A stretch of 64,000 nucleotides of DNA, from assembly GCF_024158745.1 (NCBI RefSeq), contig NZ_JAMZAW010000013.1, forward strand, positions 62,001 through 126,000, in the 5' to 3' direction. Position 1 is the first letter of the stretch, and every line of letters begins with the position of its first letter. This document shows positions 40,854-49,590 of the stretch, piece after piece. The position numbers were made by a program, and so were the translations under genes. The notes below the pieces were generated by a model. That model searched no databases. It had not been told where the DNA came from and saw only the letters and a program-made list of their open reading frames with translations. Origin of the DNA: Paenibacillus tyrphae (GTDB taxonomy: Bacteria; Bacillota; Bacilli; Paenibacillales; NBRC-103111).

Positions 40854-41986
40854 TTCGGATCATTCTTGCAGACGATGAAGCGCTAGCGCTGTTCAGCTTG
40901 CAAAAACAGCTTGAGAAGCTGAACGGCGGTGTCGTTGTGGGCGCCTACCAGAATGGGGCGGAAGCCGTCGAGGCGGTGCTGCGCGAGAAGCCGGAAGCCG
41001 TCTTTTTGGACATTGACATGCCGGAGCTGAGCGGCTTGGAAGCGGCCGAGATCATCATGTCGCACCTGCCGGAAACCGAGATCATCTTTGCGACGGCTTA
41101 CGAGGAACATGCGCTCAAGGCTTTTGAGCTGGCGGCGATCGATTACTTGCTGAAGCCTGTCTCCACGCAAAGGCTTGCCAAAACATTAACCCGGCTGTCG
41201 CAGGTCAAGGCCGCCAAAACGGAACCGGATCACCCCGCGGTCCGGCCGTCTAAGACGAAGGACCAGGTTATGATCCGCTGCTTTCAGACGCTGGAGGTCG
41301 ACACCGGTGAATCCGGGCCCGTGCATTGGCGAACGAACAAAGCGCAGGAGCTGTTCGCCTACTTCGTTCACCTTCGGGACCAGCCCGTGCGCAAAGATGC
41401 GCTGCTGGAGCTGTTCTGGCCCGATATCGATCCGAAGAAAGGCTACACACAGCTCTACACCACTATCTATCAAATCCGCAAAACCGCAAATGCCGTCCAT
41501 CCCGGCATCCGGATCGTCAGCGGGGATAAAGGGTACCGGCTCGAGCTGAACGGTGTCGGCGTTGACGTATTGACGTGGGAGGAGGGACTGCAGACGGCCC
41601 CTCCGCTCAGCGAGCATACGCTCGCGCGGCATTTGCAGCTGTTGGAGCTGTATCGCGGCGACTATCTGGAAGATTGCGGCTATTGGTGGGCGGAGAACGA
41701 GCGGGAGCGGCTGCGTATGTTATGGTACCGGCATGCGATGCGCGTCGCGGCTTTTCTGGAAACGCGGGACAATGCGGCGGAAGCTTTCCAGCTCTATTTC
41801 CTCATCCAGCGCCGATTCCCGTTCACGGAAGAGGTGTATTGGGCGCTGATCAAGCTCTTTACGTCTATCGGGGACCGGGTGTCTGTGGAACGGCAGTACG
41901 ATACGCTGTCGCAAATGCTGCATGACGAATTCAGTACGAAGCCGGCGAGAACGCTTGAGCAGTGGTACCGGGAGCGGGTTGTTTAA
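40850..41986 (+). CDS. response regulator with SARP-like (OmpR-type HTH plus BTAD) output
   Basis: 378 residues. A receiver domain (1-120) has acidic pocket DD8-9-type residues, phospho-acceptor D in VFLDIDMPELSG and LLKPV. A winged-helix segment (about 140-225, KAQELFAYFVHLRDQPVRKDALLELFWPD, YTQLYTTIYQIRK) is followed by a bacterial transcriptional activation domain with TPR-like helices (about 235-375). This is the layout of SARP-family activators joined to a receiver. No histidine kinase is adjacent. The gene is divergent from the SLH-protein gene and followed by a CheY-like gene. Start ATG at 40850; upstream in-frame codons lie within the leader frame. Confidence 0.9.
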   Translation: MIRIILADDEALALFSLQKQLEKLNGGVVVGAYQNGAEAVEAVLREKPEAVFLDIDMPELSGLEAAEIIMSHLPETEIIFATAYEEHALKAFELAAIDYLLKPVSTQRLAKTLTRLSQVKAAKTEPDHPAVRPSKTKDQVMIRCFQTLEVDTGESGPVHWRTNKAQELFAYFVHLRDQPVRKDALLELFWPDIDPKKGYTQLYTTIYQIRKTANAVHPGIRIVSGDKGYRLELNGVGVDVLTWEEGLQTAPPLSEHTLARHLQLLELYRGDYLEDCGYWWAENERERLRMLWYRHAMRVAAFLETRDNAAEAFQLYFLIQRRFPFTEEVYWALIKLFTSIGDRVSVERQYDTLSQMLHDEFSTKPARTLEQWYRERVV

Positions 41987-42082
41987 AAAATGTTCAGAAC
42001 CTTCATTTATACTCAGGAGGCGGTTTCTTCGCGTGCGGTGCAGCATGTGCAAGAAGCGTAGTTTCTTGAGGCGGTGGTACAT

Positions 42083-42445
42083 TTGGCCAAAATTATGGTC
42101 GTAGACGATGCCGCATTTATGCGGATGTTTATGAAGGATATATTGGAGACGGCAGGGCACGAAGTCGTATGCGAAGCGTCCAACGGAAGGGAAGCGATTG
42201 AGAAGTATCTCACGTATCGTCCGGACCTCGTCACGATGGACATCACCATGCCCGATATGGACGGCATCGAAGCGTTGAAATTGATTATGGAGCGGGACCC
42301 TGCGGCGCAAGTCATCATGTGCTCGGCGATGGGGCACCGGGAGATGATTCTTGAGGCGATCCGAAGCGGAGCGAAGGATTTTGTCGTGAAGCCGCTTCAA
42401 GGCTCGCGGGTGCTGGACGCCGTCGACAGGCTGCTTGAGGTCTAG
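42083..42445 (+). CDS. stand-alone CheY-like response regulator
   Basis: The TTG at 42083 (after GAGGCGG) gives 120 residues matching the usual opening AKIMVVDDAAFMRMFMKDIL; a GTG at 42074 is possible but extends past the family start. Phospho-acceptor D lies in LVTMDITMPDMDG, with VIMCSAMG and FVVKPLQ. There is no output domain. CheY proteins act on flagellar motors or in phosphorelays; no chemotaxis gene is near, so the partner is unknown. It follows the SARP-like regulator by about 96 bases. Confidence 0.88.
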   Translation: MAKIMVVDDAAFMRMFMKDILETAGHEVVCEASNGREAIEKYLTYRPDLVTMDITMPDMDGIEALKLIMERDPAAQVIMCSAMGHREMILEAIRSGAKDFVVKPLQGSRVLDAVDRLLEV

Positions 42446-42457
42446 AGGGAAAACATG

Positions 42458-42487
42458 AAAAAAGGAGGCTTGAATGCCTCCTTTTTT
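42458..42487. terminator. bidirectional terminator between cheY-like gene and nagA
   Basis: AAAAAAGGAGGC (42458-42469) and GCCTCCTTTTTT (42476-42487); it abuts the nagA stop codon and serves both convergent units. Confidence 0.9.
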
Positions 42488-43717
42488 CTATGCCCTTGTG
42501 CCCGAGGCCAGATCTCCATGCCGCTCCGGCCCGACGAGCCGGCCCCGCTTGTAGACCGCTTGCACGTCCAGCTTGCCCGCCTCGGCGTTCCAGCGGAACG
42601 TCACCGCATCCGCAGCCTGTCCGACTTCCAGCGTACCGATTCCTGCACAGCCAAGCAGGCGCGCCGGTCTATCCGTCGCCATCGCTATGGCCGTAGCCAG
42701 CAGGGAACCTGTCATCTGGGCGAATCGCCCTACGCAGTCCGCGAGATTAACCGCCGCTCCGGCGAGCAGGTTCGGATTCTCCACCATGTGCAACCGGCCG
42801 GACGGCAGCAGCTCGACCTCCCCGCCGACATGCGTGCGGTAGGTGCCGGGCGGCAGGCCCGCCAAATGTACGGCATCGCTGACAAGCAGCAGGGTGTCGC
42901 CTTTCACTTTGTGCATCACATTCACGACGGAAGGGTGCAGATGATGTCCGTCGCAGATGATGCTGGCGGCAAGCCGGTCTTCCGCCAACTGCGACCAAAT
43001 ATAGTGCGGATGGCGCGGAAGCTGCGGATGCGCTCCGTTCCCGAGATGCGTGCTCATCCGCGCTCCCGCTTCCGCAGCAGCCGCGATGTGCTCGTGATCG
43101 GCGGCCGTATGGCCGATGCTGGCAACAACGCCCGCCTCCGTCAGCTTGCGGATAAATTCCGCAGCGCCCTGAAGCTCCGGCGCCAGCGTAACTAACCGGA
43201 TGCGGTCCCCCGAAGCTTCCTGCCATACTTTGAACTCGGCCCAGTCCGGGTCCCGTACATGCTCCGCCGGATGGGCGCCCCGAGGTCCGTTTTCGCCCGA
43301 TATGTAAGGTCCTTCCATATGAATGCCCAATACGGCGGAAGCCGTCAGCTCATCCTGCTCGCAAGCGAGCCGTATCGCCGTCATGCAGTCTTTCATCTGT
43401 TCGAAGCTCGCCGTAATAACCGTCGGGCAGAAGGACGTCGTACCGGAAGCTAGTACCCCTCGAACCAGCCGTTTCACGGTCTCCACCCGCCGGTGCATAT
43501 CGGCCCCCGTCAGGTTAATGTCCTCTCCCCCGTACCCGTTGATCTGCAGATCGACGAAGCCCGGAGCGATCCAGAACTCGTCAGGTGCTGCGGCGGCATT
43601 GCCCGAGCTTTCGGCGTCCTCTATCGATGCGATGGTACCCCCGGATGCAACCAAACGAATCCGTCTCCCCGTATCCGCCCGCCGTCCTTCGATTACCGTC
43701 CTATTGGGATCGGTCAC
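42488..43717 (-). CDS. nagA: N-acetylglucosamine-6-phosphate deacetylase
   Basis: A GTG at 43717 behind GGAGGGA gives 409 residues. Amidohydrolase landmarks: APGFVDLQINGYGG, the metal-site Glu in GIHMEGPYIS, SIGHTAADHEH and LVSDAVHLAGLPPG. The substrate-side block reads THLGNGAHPQLPRH where NagA usually has THLFNAM, a divergent but recognisable variant. It converts GlcNAc-6-phosphate, the MurQ product, to glucosamine-6-phosphate. It follows nagB by 25 bases and ends the LacI-led operon. Confidence 0.88.
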   Translation of the reverse strand: MTDPNRTVIEGRRADTGRRIRLVASGGTIASIEDAESSGNAAAAPDEFWIAPGFVDLQINGYGGEDINLTGADMHRRVETVKRLVRGVLASGTTSFCPTVITASFEQMKDCMTAIRLACEQDELTASAVLGIHMEGPYISGENGPRGAHPAEHVRDPDWAEFKVWQEASGDRIRLVTLAPELQGAAEFIRKLTEAGVVASIGHTAADHEHIAAAAEAGARMSTHLGNGAHPQLPRHPHYIWSQLAEDRLAASIICDGHHLHPSVVNVMHKVKGDTLLLVSDAVHLAGLPPGTYRTHVGGEVELLPSGRLHMVENPNLLAGAAVNLADCVGRFAQMTGSLLATAIAMATDRPARLLGCAGIGTLEVGQAADAVTFRWNAEAGKLDVQAVYKRGRLVGPERHGDLASGTRA

Positions 43718-43742
43718 TTTCGTCCCTCCTTGGTATGCGCCG

Positions 43743-44507
43743 TTATTGCGATGCAATGCGGGAAGCGCTGGCGAAATCCAGAAACATATCGCAGCGGGCC
43801 GACCGTCTCAAGATAGACGCCGGACACGACAAGTCGACCGGACCGAACAACGTCCGGTGTACCGCATCGCTTTTGCGTTCGCCAGACACCGTGCAAATGA
43901 TATGCGAAGCCGATACGATGGACGGGATCGTGAGCGTCAGCGCCTCGCGCGGCACCGCATCAAGCTGCGGGAAGCAGCCGTCGTTGACCTGCTGCTTGCG
44001 GCTCGTCTCGTCCAGCTCGACCTTTTTAATGCGCGCGGGATCAGCAAAGTCCGCCACATGAGGATCGTTGAAGGCGATATGCCCGTTCTCGCCGATTCCG
44101 ATACAGGCAATATCGATCGGGTGCCGCTCCAGCAGCTCCGTATAGAGGGCGCACTCTGCCAAAGGATCGTTCAAGCCGTTCAGCGCATAAAATTCGAGCG
44201 GCGTCCGGAATGCGAACAGTTCCGTCCGCAAATACGTCGCAAAGCTCTGCGGCGCATCGGTCGGCAAGCCCACGTATTCGTCCAGATGGTAGCAGCGGAT
44301 GCGCTCCCACGCGACGGAATCCAATGTGCGCAGCGAACGCAAAAATTCGTTCTGCGACGGAGCGGAAGCAAACACGACCGCAATCGTCTCCTTCTCCTGC
44401 AGCTTCGTCCGGATCGCTTCCGCCAGCCGCTGTGCCGCCGCTTGCCCCATGGCTTCCCGGCTATCGTACGCCTCGGCGGTCACCTGCTCGATCGTCCATT
44501 GCTTCAT
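43743..44507 (-). CDS. nagB: glucosamine-6-phosphate deaminase
   Basis: 254 residues with VVFASAPSQNEFLRSL (phosphate loop), YHLDEYVGL and the catalytic GIGENGHIAFNDP. It converts glucosamine-6-phosphate to fructose-6-phosphate and ammonia, the last step of amino-sugar salvage. It sits between lacI and nagA on one transcript. The upstream gap of 55 bases has a ribosome site near GGAGGATGATGGGAT. Confidence 0.93.
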   Translation of the reverse strand: MKQWTIEQVTAEAYDSREAMGQAAAQRLAEAIRTKLQEKETIAVVFASAPSQNEFLRSLRTLDSVAWERIRCYHLDEYVGLPTDAPQSFATYLRTELFAFRTPLEFYALNGLNDPLAECALYTELLERHPIDIACIGIGENGHIAFNDPHVADFADPARIKKVELDETSRKQQVNDGCFPQLDAVPREALTLTIPSIVSASHIICTVSGERKSDAVHRTLFGPVDLSCPASILRRSARCDMFLDFASASRIASQ

Positions 44508-44562
44508 ATCCCATCATCCTCCATTCGTTTGTTTCCGGCTCAAGTCTCAAAACTCACTCTCT

Positions 44563-45567
44563 TCAATTCGTCGCCGTACGCACGGACTGCCGTACGACGA
44601 GCTTCTCGTCGAAGACAATGCGCTGCGCCGGAGTATCCGGCCCACCGAAAATCCGCCCGAACAGCGTACGCGCCAGCGCTTTGCCCGCCTCATAGGTTGG
44701 GATGGAGACGGTCGTTAGCGGAAAAATCATCAGGTCGATATCGTCAAAGCCGATCAAGGACATATCCTCCGGAATCCGAAGACCTTCGCTTTGAAAAGCT
44801 TTGACGACCCCCAGCGCGACCACATCGTCGAAGCAGATGAGTGCCGACGGCCGTTCTTTCATCGCGATCAGCTTCCGGCCGATCTCCACCCCGTCCGCGA
44901 GCTCTTGGGCTCCCTCGAAAGTAAACTCCGCCCGCAAAGCAAGTCCTTGCGCCGACAAAACATCCCGGCATGCCCGAAGGCGTTCCCGCGAGGCTCTGGA
45001 CGTGGGGAGCCCGGCAGCGAAGCCAATGTTGTGATGGCCCCGTTCGAGCAAATGCTCCGTCACCTGCCGCCCGCCGTCGTAATCGTCGAACTCGACATAC
45101 GAGCTGTCCAGCCCAGGCACGCTTCCGAGCAATACGAAAGGGACGGACTTCGCTTTCAGATCGAACAAGTGGTCGAACGTCACCTCCTCCAGCAGCGGCG
45201 CAACGATCAGGCCGTCCACCCGTCTGCTTAGCATCGCTTGAATCTGCTCTTTTTCAGTTCGGTGATCCTCGAAGCTGCTGCATAGAAATACCGTATAGCC
45301 GTATTCGCCTGCGATCTCCTGAACACCCTTGGTCAGCTTGCTGTAGAACGGATTCGTGATGTCCTTGATGACAAGCCCGATCGTTTTCGTATATTTCGTA
45401 GACAATCCCCGGGCAATCTCATTTGGAACGTAGCCGTACTGCTCGGCTGCCTTCAGCACCTTTTGTCTCGTTTTCTCCGAAAATCCGTCCTTATTGTTCA
45501 GCACTCCCGATATGGTGCTTTTGGCGAGACCGGTCATTTTCGCCAAGTCGTTGATGGTGAGCTTCAC
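44563..45567 (-). CDS. LacI-family repressor of the nag genes
   Basis: A GTG at 45567 behind AAGGAGG gives 334 residues. The LacI helix-turn-helix with hinge (LTINDLAKMTGLAKSTISGVLNNK) is followed by a periplasmic-binding-like sensor domain (GLVIKDITNPFYSKLTKGV, LIGFDDIDLMIFPLTTVSIPTYEAG). Two perfect palindromes in its promoter region fit autoregulation and control of nagB-nagA. The inducer is probably an amino-sugar phosphate, but this is inference. Many Bacilli use GntR-type NagR here. Confidence 0.92.
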   Translation of the reverse strand: MKLTINDLAKMTGLAKSTISGVLNNKDGFSEKTRQKVLKAAEQYGYVPNEIARGLSTKYTKTIGLVIKDITNPFYSKLTKGVQEIAGEYGYTVFLCSSFEDHRTEKEQIQAMLSRRVDGLIVAPLLEEVTFDHLFDLKAKSVPFVLLGSVPGLDSSYVEFDDYDGGRQVTEHLLERGHHNIGFAAGLPTSRASRERLRACRDVLSAQGLALRAEFTFEGAQELADGVEIGRKLIAMKERPSALICFDDVVALGVVKAFQSEGLRIPEDMSLIGFDDIDLMIFPLTTVSIPTYEAGKALARTLFGRIFGGPDTPAQRIVFDEKLVVRQSVRTATN

Positions 45568-45583
45568 GATCCGCGCCTCCTTA

Positions 45584-45601
45584 ATTTGAACCGGTTCAAA
45601 T
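45584..45601. promoter_or_regulatory. LacI operator O1
   Basis: ATTTGAACCGGTTCAAAT, an 18-bp perfect palindrome around CCGG, next to the ribosome site of the lacI gene. Confidence 0.85.
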
Positions 45602-45660
45602 CTTTTTTTTAATAAAAGGAAATGCTTCAATTAAAACATTCCCATCATAGATACCAAATT

Positions 45661-45678
45661 AATTGAACCGGTTCAATT
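45661..45678. promoter_or_regulatory. LacI operator O2
   Basis: AATTGAACCGGTTCAATT, an 18-bp perfect palindrome at the predicted transcription start. Its centre is 77 bp from that of O1, suiting repression by looping. Confidence 0.85.
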
Positions 45679-45684
45679 TTCTGT

Positions 45685-45714
45685 ATTATATTCCCACAGC
45701 GCTTGTCCTGTCAA
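45685..45714 (-). promoter_or_regulatory. SigA promoter of lacI-nagB-nagA
   Basis: Minus strand -35 TTGACA (45709-45714), 18-base spacer, -10 TATAAT (45685-45690); full consensus boxes. Operator O2 begins seven bases downstream of the -10. Confidence 0.85.
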
Positions 45715-45748
45715 GCTGTAGCAAAGCTGGCGCTGCGAACATCGACGT

Positions 45749-45790
45749 AAAAAAATCGAGCATGCGGCCAAAGCGGCACCCTCGATTTTA
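45749..45790 (-). terminator. terminator after the histidine kinase gene
   Basis: Minus-strand hairpin closing with ATCGAG/CTCGAT (45755-45760, 45781-45786), inner GCCGC/GCGGC pairs, followed by a T-run (45749-45755). The stretch 45791-45876 holds nothing else evident. Confidence 0.85.
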
Positions 45791-45876
45791 AACAGGTATT
45801 CCCATCGTGACAACCGTACCTTGCCCCAGAGCGCTACCGTAGAGCGTCCACCTGCGCTTCATTTCGGCGCAATCGC

Positions 45877-46959
45877 TCAAGGCAAAGCCGGAAGCCTGAC
45901 GGTAAACGTCGTTCCCTGGTCGGGAACGCTCTGCACGGCGACGGAGCCCGTATGCATCTCAACGATCCGCTTGACGATCGCAAGCCCAAGCCCGCTTCCT
46001 CCCGTGCTTCGGTTGCGGGACCTATCCGCCTTGTAGAACCGCTCGAAAATATGTGCCACATCGTTCTCGGAGATGCCGATCCCGGTGTCGGTGACGAATA
46101 CGATCGCCTGCTGACCGTTGCGCTTTAGCCGAACGCCGATCGTCCCGCCCGCTGGAGTAAATTTGATGCTGTTGTGCAGAAGATTGACCCATACTTGGCT
46201 CAGCAAATCCTCGTCAGCCTCGATGCTGACGTCTTCCAGCGACACATCCATGTCGATTCCTTTATCCTGCCACTGCGGCTCGCACGCCAGAATCAGGCTG
46301 CGCAGCTGCTTGTCGAGCCGGTACCGCCTCCGCTCCACCGGGTGATGGTCCGATTCGAGGGAGGTCAGCTTCAGCAGGTTTTCACTCAGCTTGGACAGCC
46401 GGGCGCTTTCCTTTTCGATGATGCCGAGATAATGCATCCGTTCCTCCCGGCTGAGCTCGTCGCTCTGCAGGATACGGGCAAAGCCGCCGATCGACGTCAG
46501 CGGCGACTGGATTTCGTGGGAAACGTTGGAGATGAACTCCTGGCGCATTTTCTCCATCTGATTGAGCTCGACGGCCATGTGGTTGATGCTTTCGACGAGC
46601 TCGCCGAACTGGCCCGGGCCGCGCTCGTCCGGGGGAATACTGACGGTGAAATCGCCCTTGGCGATCCGCTTCATGGCATCGATCATCGGCCGGAACATTT
46701 CCATGCGCTTGTCGCGAAAAATCACTCCGATCGTCCCCATAATCCCCATGCTGGTCACAAACGCAACCAATTGGGTAAATAGCTGGCCGACATAATCGGA
46801 AGGCCGGCTTCCAAATGCGTTCAGCAAATAGCGGATGAAGAAATAAGCGGCCGACCAGCTCGCCAGCGATAATAAAAGTAATATGCAAATCCCACAGACA
46901 CTTTTAAAAAATCTCCATCCGCGAGCCGCTTTCCGGTTCGCCTGATGCTGTACTTCCAC
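45877..46959 (-). CDS. membrane sensor histidine kinase without adjacent regulator
   Basis: 360 residues from a GTG at 46959 (AGGAGGGACGG upstream). Two membrane segments (about 22-46 and 59-82) enclose a very short external loop, the intramembrane-sensing layout. HAMP (about 85-135), HisKA with H148 (SNVSHEIQSPLTS) and HATPase (NLLHNSIKFTP, DTGIGISE, GGSGLGLAIVKRI) follow. It lies 27 bases after an ABC exporter, so the pair may sense and respond to a membrane-active compound, but no response regulator is next to it. Confidence 0.9.
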   Translation of the reverse strand: MEVQHQANRKAARGWRFFKSVCGICILLLLSLASWSAAYFFIRYLLNAFGSRPSDYVGQLFTQLVAFVTSMGIMGTIGVIFRDKRMEMFRPMIDAMKRIAKGDFTVSIPPDERGPGQFGELVESINHMAVELNQMEKMRQEFISNVSHEIQSPLTSIGGFARILQSDELSREERMHYLGIIEKESARLSKLSENLLKLTSLESDHHPVERRRYRLDKQLRSLILACEPQWQDKGIDMDVSLEDVSIEADEDLLSQVWVNLLHNSIKFTPAGGTIGVRLKRNGQQAIVFVTDTGIGISENDVAHIFERFYKADRSRNRSTGGSGLGLAIVKRIVEMHTGSVAVQSVPDQGTTFTVRLPALP

Positions 46960-46986
46960 TCCCGTCCCTCCTTATCCGCGATAGGT

Positions 46987-48738
46987 TTAAACGTGCTGCT
47001 CTTGAATGCGAAGCTGCTGTGCGGCGAATTCGCGGTACAACGCATGCGTTTGGAACAACTGCTCGTGCGTGCCGATGCCCGTTACTTTGCCTTTGTCCAG
47101 AAAGACGATTTGGTCCGCATCCACCACGGTCGACAGCCGGTGCGCAATGACCAGCGTCGTCCGACCCTGCATCAGGTTGTTCAGCGCCTGCTGCACGACG
47201 ATTTCCGACTTGCTGTCCAGACTGGAAGTCGCCTCGTCCAGCATCAAAATTTGCGGGTTACGCAGCAGCGCCCGCGCAATCGCAATCCGCTGCCGCTGCC
47301 CCCCGGACAGCTTGACGCCCCGTTCTCCGACTTCTGTTTCGTATCCGTTCGGAAGCTCGTGAATGAACGTATCGGCATAGGCCATGCGCGCCGCCTGCTC
47401 CAGCTCTTGATCCGTCACATCGTGCGGTAACCCGTAGCAGATGTTGTCGCGGATCGTCCCGGCAATGAGCGGACTTTCTTGAGAGACATAGCCGATGCGG
47501 CTGCGCCACGACGGCAGCGAGTACTCATCGATCGGCTCGTCCCCGAGCTTGATCGAGCCCCCGGTCGGCGGGTAGAACCGCTCCAGCAGCGCAAAGAGCG
47601 TCGTTTTTCCGCTGCCGCTCGGCCCGACGATGGCCGTCACTTTGCCGGGCTGCATGGTGAAGCTGACATCGTCCAGTATCGTTTCGCCGGTTTTATAGGC
47701 GAACGTCACGCGTTCGAGCGTCAATGGCCGGCCTGCGTTATCAAGGGGCTTGCCGGAGGCATGGTCTTCTTCCCCGAGCTCCAGCAGCGCTGCGATTCGT
47801 TCCGTCGCTCCGACCGCCTTTTGAAACTGCGTGAAGAAGGTCGTAATTTGCGTGATCGGCAGCACGAATTGAAACAAATACAGAATGAACGCCACCAGAT
47901 CTCCTGCCGTCAGCGTGCCGGAAGCGACCCGCGCGCCGCCGTATCCGATAATGACCACAAGCAGCAGCATGAGGATGAAAAAGATAAGCGGCCCGACCCA
48001 CGCCGAAACGATGCCTTCCTTCAAGCCAAGCCGGAACAGCTTCTCGATGCCCGTCCGCCCGTTCCGGTATTCGACCGTCTCCGCATTCGAAGCCTTCACA
48101 AGCCGGATCTCCGACAATACCCGGCTGATCACCGCCGTAAAGCCGGCCGTTTCATCCTGAAGGCCGACCGAAATCTTATGCATCTGCCTGCCGAGCGGAG
48201 CCAAAATCAAGATGGCCAGCGGCACGACGACCAGCATCATCAGCGTCATTTTCCAATCGAGATACAGCAGCACCGCAATTGACCCGACTACGCCCAGAAT
48301 GCCGGTGAAGAAGCCGGTCAAGTGCTCGCTGATCAAGCCTTTGACGACACCGGTATCGTTGGTCATCCGGCTGATCGTTTCCCCCGTCTCGTGATTGTCG
48401 TAGTAGGAGACCGGCAGCACGAGCAGCTTTTTCCACAGCCGGTCCCGCAGGGACGCAACGACCTTCTGCCCCGCCCTATTGAGTAAATAAACGCCGACAC
48501 CGCCCGCAATCGCTTGAACGATAAAAGCTACTCCCATCAGCACGATCTGCGTCAGGCTTAAGGAGGTCAGCGAAAAGCTGTCGACCATATTTTTCGTAAA
48601 CAGCGGAATCGCCAAGCCGACCAAGGTCGAGATAATGCTTAGAAACAGCGCGGCGGCAAGCAGACCCTTAGAAGGCTTCGTTTCCCGGACCAGCCGGATC
48701 AATTGCCGCCAATTCGCCGATGTTTTCGGTTTTGACAT
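46987..48738 (-). CDS. ABC multidrug/lipid exporter half-transporter, BmrA/MsbA type
   Basis: 583 residues with six transmembrane helices (about 20-320) fused to an ATPase. Walker [10 protein letters not shown], signature [15 protein letters not shown], Walker [13 protein letters not shown] and H-loop VIAHRLS are intact. It works as a homodimer; BmrA of B. subtilis is the nearest type. Co-transcribed with the histidine kinase downstream. Substrate unknown. Confidence 0.93.
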   Translation of the reverse strand: MSKPKTSANWRQLIRLVRETKPSKGLLAAALFLSIISTLVGLAIPLFTKNMVDSFSLTSLSLTQIVLMGVAFIVQAIAGGVGVYLLNRAGQKVVASLRDRLWKKLLVLPVSYYDNHETGETISRMTNDTGVVKGLISEHLTGFFTGILGVVGSIAVLLYLDWKMTLMMLVVVPLAILILAPLGRQMHKISVGLQDETAGFTAVISRVLSEIRLVKASNAETVEYRNGRTGIEKLFRLGLKEGIVSAWVGPLIFFILMLLLVVIIGYGGARVASGTLTAGDLVAFILYLFQFVLPITQITTFFTQFQKAVGATERIAALLELGEEDHASGKPLDNAGRPLTLERVTFAYKTGETILDDVSFTMQPGKVTAIVGPSGSGKTTLFALLERFYPPTGGSIKLGDEPIDEYSLPSWRSRIGYVSQESPLIAGTIRDNICYGLPHDVTDQELEQAARMAYADTFIHELPNGYETEVGERGVKLSGGQRQRIAIARALLRNPQILMLDEATSSLDSKSEIVVQQALNNLMQGRTTLVIAHRLSTVVDADQIVFLDKGKVTGIGTHEQLFQTHALYREFAAQQLRIQEQHV

Positions 48739-48851
48739 GTGTGTCCCAACTCCATTCTATTCTCCTATAACTCTCTTCCGTTTGACAATCTGTACTTTAC
48801 GATACTTTTTTAAACGGAATATTAACGGAAAAGATTGGAACTCCGGGAAAT

Positions 48852-48891
48852 AAAAAAAACCTTAATCCGCGCAAAAAGCTTCGGATTAAGG
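48852..48891 (-). terminator. terminator between the P-loop kinase gene and the ABC exporter
   Basis: CCTTAATCCG (48860-48869) and CGGATTAAGG (48882-48891); on the minus strand eight T follow (48852-48859), ending the kinase gene transcript. Confidence 0.9.
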
Positions 48892-48917
48892 CCTATTTCG
48901 CAGCCGCTCAACAAAGG

Positions 48918-49460
48918 TCAGACGACCGCTTCCTCCGCAAAACGTCTCCTGATCTCGCTTACCGTCTCTTCCGGAGTCTGCTCGGACGTATCGAGCCACA
49001 GGCCGATTTTCGGCGTTTCGTTATGCAAAATGCCGTTCAACCCGGCAACCGTCCACACTCCGTAGCCTTTCTTCCCCCGGGTCGCCTCTCTGGCGGCAAC
49101 CGCCTTGATGCCGGGCGCCAGCACGACGACATAAAGCGGACGATGCCGGACGAAAGAGACGAACTCTTCCAGCATCGGCCCGATGATAACGTCCTGTACG
49201 ACGACGGTGAAGCCGGCATCGGCATATGTATCGGCCGCGGCGGCAGCCAGGCGGTACCGCAAACGCAGCTGACGGGTCGCTTCCTCCGAGGCGTCGGGAA
49301 GCAGCTCTTCCCGGCCTGTGACGATCATCCTGCGGAACGTATCGCCGCGCAAATGAACCCCGCGGTCGAATTGCTCGGCCAGCAGCTGCGCGACCGTCGA
49401 TTTGCCGCTCGCCATCACCCCGGTGATTAGATAAATAGCGGTTTCTTCATCGTGTTTCAT
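48918..49460 (-). CDS. P-loop kinase, chloramphenicol-phosphotransferase/shikimate-kinase-like
   Basis: 180 residues with a P-loop (LITGVMASGKSTVAQLLAEQF), a substrate-side HLRGDTFRRM, VVQDVIIGP as Walker-B-like Asp, and a lid REATRGKKGYG. The fold is that of small-molecule kinases such as chloramphenicol 3-O-phosphotransferase or gluconate kinase. Similar genes in Bacilli are usually annotated AAA-family ATPase; the acceptor is unknown. It is a single-gene unit with its own terminator. Confidence 0.82.
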   Translation of the reverse strand: MKHDEETAIYLITGVMASGKSTVAQLLAEQFDRGVHLRGDTFRRMIVTGREELLPDASEEATRQLRLRYRLAAAAADTYADAGFTVVVQDVIIGPMLEEFVSFVRHRPLYVVVLAPGIKAVAAREATRGKKGYGVWTVAGLNGILHNETPKIGLWLDTSEQTPEETVSEIRRRFAEEAVV

Positions 49461-49590
49461 GCGAATGCCCCTCTCCGGCGAACTTCGTGTCGCTTCCAGT
49501 GTAACATCCGCGCAACAATCATCATTAGGGACAGTTTGGATAAAACGGTTTGCTCCTCCGGTACGAGGTCAAAACAGCGCCGGTGAGCTG

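Noticed and set aside
41987-42104. Small plus-strand frame before the CheY-like gene
   Set aside because: Arg/Cys-rich, no family, overlaps the CheY start; although CAGGAGG occurs at 42014-42020, no well-spaced start gives a sensible peptide.
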